From Sinohyriopsis cumingii (taxonomy: Eukaryota > Mollusca > Bivalvia > Unionida > Unionidae), in the NCBI GenBank assembly GCA_028554795.2, contig CM068825.1, forward strand, positions 160,267,398 through 160,331,397: DNA of 64,000 nucleotides, written 5' to 3'. A program made the position numbers and the translations under genes. Each line of letters begins with the position of its first letter. The stretch's first letter is position 1. The notes beneath the pieces were generated by a model. It did no database searches. It was not told where the DNA came from and worked only from the letters and a program-made list of their open reading frames with translations. This document shows positions 61,023 to 64,000 of this stretch, one piece after another.

Positions 61023-61850
61023 CTTAACAGGAAAAGACTGCTGTGAAGTGGGCAGTTGATGAAGATGCTTGATACACAGTGGAAATATTTTATATTATCA
61101 CCGAGCTATAAGCCATCAGCAGTTTTTAATATATTGAAGGATCATTTGAAGCACAGAAGTGCTAGTGCAAGATGGGTCCCGCATTTGTTGACTGATTGTA
61201 AAAAAGATTTGGATTCAAACTGTCAGACAGCTACTCACCAAAAGAGTGGCCAGAGACATTTGAATGAAATTGTCATAAGTGATGAAACATGGATTTACTG
61301 TTTTGAACCAGACTCAAGAGAAAATAATAATGTTTAGATCATGGAAAAATGCAGAGTAGAGACCATGATTTGCTTGACATAGTCAGACTCTCTAGAGAGT
61401 TTTATTTGCAATATTTTTTGCTGCAAAAGGCCTGGTCATCCTGGTACCTGTGCCTGACTCAGCTAGTGTCACTTGATATTTGTATGCCTCCTGAGAGCTG
61501 TCAAAAGTTGTAGAACTACCCATCCATGCACGAATGTAGCCATCTACTCTGTGGCAATGCATTGATGCATAAATCTGTTATTGTGACAGACTTCCTGAAG
61601 AATCACAGCATCCAAACCTTGTCACATCCTCCATACAGCCCTATTTAGTTCCAAGTGATTCATGACTGAATCCTTTTATTAGAGATTCACTGTGAGGCAG
61701 ACGATTTGAAGGCTTCCTTGTGTTTTGAAGTGCAGTTTTCCATAGTATGAACATCATACCAAAAAATGATCACAAAATGGCATTTAATAATTTGATAATT
61801 AGAATGAGAGTGTGTGCAAAGGTGCATGGGGAGTACTTTGATATAATATA
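61023..61850 (+). pseudogene. Mariner-type transposase relic
   Basis: 61056-61337 reads ILKDHLKHRSASARWVPHLLTD, then HLNEIVISDETWIYCFEPDS (with the DETW block of mariner). Downstream frames give SHPPYSP and, near 61690-61840, GRRFEGF, IPKNDHKMAFNNLI and a GEYFD-like end. Numerous stops and shifts. Confidence 0.85.
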
Positions 61851-62205
61851 CCCCTCATATAGCACCCTTGTAGGAATACACAAGGGTGATATAATATACC
61901 CTCATTCAGCACCCTCATAGGCATACACAAGGGTGATATAATATACCCCTCATATAGCACCCTCAAAGGCATTCACAAGGGTGATATAAAATAACCCTCA
62001 TACAGCACCCTCATAGGCATACACAATGGTGATATAATATATCCCTCATATAGTACCCTCATAGTCATACACAGGGGTGATATAAAATAACCCTCATATA
62101 GTACCCTCATAGTCATACACAAGGGTGATATAAAATAACCCTCATATAGTACCCTCATAGTCATACACAAGGGTTATTTAATATAACCCTCATACAGCAC
62201 CCTCA
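61851..62205. repeat. 48-bp minisatellite, about seven copies
   Basis: The unit CCTCATATAGCACCCTCATA plus GGCATACACAAGGGTGATAT repeats directly after the mariner relic. Confidence 0.9.
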
Positions 62206-63114
62206 TTGAACTAGGTAATCAGCGAGATCCATGAATACTAATGAGGTAATCTGGCATTTGATTGCCTGAATTTGTTTCCATTCTAGAGGCTGTATTTCTG
62301 ATGGCAGTCATATTTCCTTCCATGTTACATACTCAAATCAGTGCATGATGTCCACTAAATGTAATTGTTGCCCTTCCTGCTTTTTTCGCCAAGAATCTAA
62401 ATATTCCCTTTTATTTTTCTTTATTATTAAAACTTTTAAAGAGGTTTATTGTCCCTTTGTCCTGAAAATGTATTGCTTGATGGATGCCATTTTTAAAACA
62501 AATAAGCAGCAGCCAGATGATACAGACATTTTGCAGAACAAAACTCATGCAATTTAAAGTGTCAGAGGTACTCCTGTAAGTTGGTCTGGTTTCCCAACCA
62601 ACTCCACTGGATCAAATGTGAAACCCAGATCTGAATCAAACACAGCCAAGCCAGTATCCAATTTTACTTCAAACAATCATATTTCCATAATTTGCTTTTT
62701 TTCCATAAGTCTGTATTGTATAGGTCATTTCCATAAGACTTATGGCAAAATCGTAAGGGTTTGCAGGTCTGCCATTTTGTTCTACAGAAGGATGCAATGT
62801 ATGACAGAATTCAGTGAAGTAAACTACCCTTGTGGTTTTCAGTACATTCCTGTGAACTTGGTACTTATGCTTATCACCAGATATGGATGTTGACCAATCA
62901 TTACACTTCCACTTTTATGAGAAATTGATATGTATATACTTGTCTGACTAATACTTATCTTCAAAATGGGGTTGGATACAGGAGAGTTGTGGCTATCAGT
63001 GATTTCTGAAGGATTTTATGCAGATGGTAACTCTTCTTGGGCATTTTCATAGAGTGAGAGTTTCAGTTTTTAAGTGGGGTGGCAGTTTTTATGAGAACAA
63101 GACATATTGTTATG
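62206..63114. other. Non-coding, no gene seen
   Basis: Starts with a copy of the dispersed repeat (62215-62300). The rest is unremarkable AT-rich sequence. Confidence 0.5.
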
Positions 63115-64000
63115 AATATATGCTCGTAAAATAAGTAACAAAAGAGTGAAAGACAACAAGCTTTGTAAAATTTAACAAATAATTTATTTCCCTAGAATAC
63201 AAAGTAAAAATGAGAAGAAAAGAATATTGCAGTATTGCGAATTAAATCCCAAAATAATCCAAGAATTAGATCAGGCACAAATCTAGTAATTTATAGTCCT
63301 AAATAAAACTCAGTACAAGTCCCAAAGAGATCCAAAACTGAAGGTGATGAAGTGTCTGTTATAGCTTATGAAGTGTTGATGTGTCAACAGTCTTTTGTTG
63401 AATCACAGTAATATAATTCCAGGTTTTAATATATTTTAAATTCCAGTGTATGTCTTTATCCAAGAATTTTATCAGAGCACTTTTGTATTTCCAGAGAAAA
63501 TAATCACTTAAATTCAAAAATTTGAAGAAAAGAATATTCAACCCAAAAATCGTCACAACATAATACAACTTGACGGTGCTAGTTGTTAAAGCACAAATGA
63601 CCAAATCCTCACAATCACAAGATTACATAGTTCTCTACTTGACCTCAGGTCACAATTAGCATTTTTTAAAAACAACCATTATGTAATGGAAAATAACTTT
63701 CTAGCATGCTTTAATGAGCCTTATTTATTTACAACACAATAGCCTATAAAATTCAGTTTGGAATCTCCAAAACCCTGACCCAGATCAACATGTTTACTCC
63801 TTGTTTACCTGAATAAAAATCCTGATATTAAGTTCGTACACATAGATAATAATTAAGCTATTATTAGTTGTTTACATAAAATGAAATAAAAAATAAAATA
63901 AAAAGTCAAGCAGAAATGAACTCAATTTTGGAGAAGGTCCAGTCCAGCATACAATGTTACATTACAATAGCATGTAATGAAATAAAAAAAATTATAACTA
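63115..64000 (-). repeat. Second gypsy LTR (solo or start of another copy), cut by window
   Basis: Aligns along its length with the LTR at 54110-54925 but with many differences, so it is an independent, older or subfamily copy. No internal gypsy sequence precedes it. Confidence 0.7.

Overview
The window is animal genomic DNA carrying a nested pair of Polinton/Maverick (adintovirus-like) large DNA transposons, followed by an intron-rich host gene. The host DNA is AT-rich, with long introns, minisatellites, tRNA-derived SINEs, a Ty3/gypsy element, a mariner fossil and a Penelope-like fragment. A mollusc or other lophotrochozoan is my best guess (SINE tail ending in TTAAACCC plus AAC repeats); this is weakly supported.

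Positions 1 to about 26600 hold two related Polintons in opposite orientation. The inner one (B, 2484-22716, 20,233 bp) looks complete. It has 321-bp terminal inverted repeats starting AGTAGTG and a 6-bp target duplication (TGTGGG at 2478-2483 and 22717-22722). It sits inside the major capsid gene of the outer one (A). B encodes, on the minus strand: three small charged proteins, adenain-like protease, a conserved small protein, major capsid protein, a basic capsid-associated protein, minor capsid (penton-like) protein, a two-helix membrane protein, chromodomain integrase, two conserved Polinton proteins, an SPKK-like basic protein, packaging ATPase, several small accessory ORFs including three tandem F-box-like paralogs, a BIR (IAP-like) protein and protein-primed DNA polymerase B. 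A CCHC zinc-knuckle gene is divergent from the polymerase. A is decayed: capsid genes carry frameshifts, the protease is mostly deleted, and the MCP gene is split by B.

The most striking signal is at the two ends of B. Five accessory genes (three at the left, two at the right) are each followed, 16-30 nt after the stop codon, by a perfect metazoan histone-type 3' stem-loop (6-bp stem, TTTC loop). A purine-rich sequence resembling the U7 histone downstream element follows about 10-15 nt later. Core genes lack this; some have AATAAA instead. The three left genes also share a promoter block, a 20-25-bp motif next to a TATA-like box about 50-65 nt before the ATG. They look like tandemly duplicated cassettes. 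The outermost stem-loops lie inside the inverted repeats, so one repeated sequence ends a gene at each end of the element. This suggests histone-like, possibly S-phase-linked, mRNA processing for a class of Polinton genes. I do not know of an earlier description.

From 27370 to at least 56266 runs a host gene on the plus strand. Seven exons join in phase. It encodes a DeSI-1-like PPPDE domain, a low-complexity linker and a helical C-terminal region resembling a PUL domain, continuing past the last exon I can see. Its introns contain minisatellites, SINEs and a minus-strand gypsy element whose integrase lies upstream of reverse transcriptase (gag-PR-INT-RT-RH order). From 57 to 64 kb are a 45-bp satellite array, a mariner relic, a 48-bp minisatellite and a second copy of the gypsy LTR.
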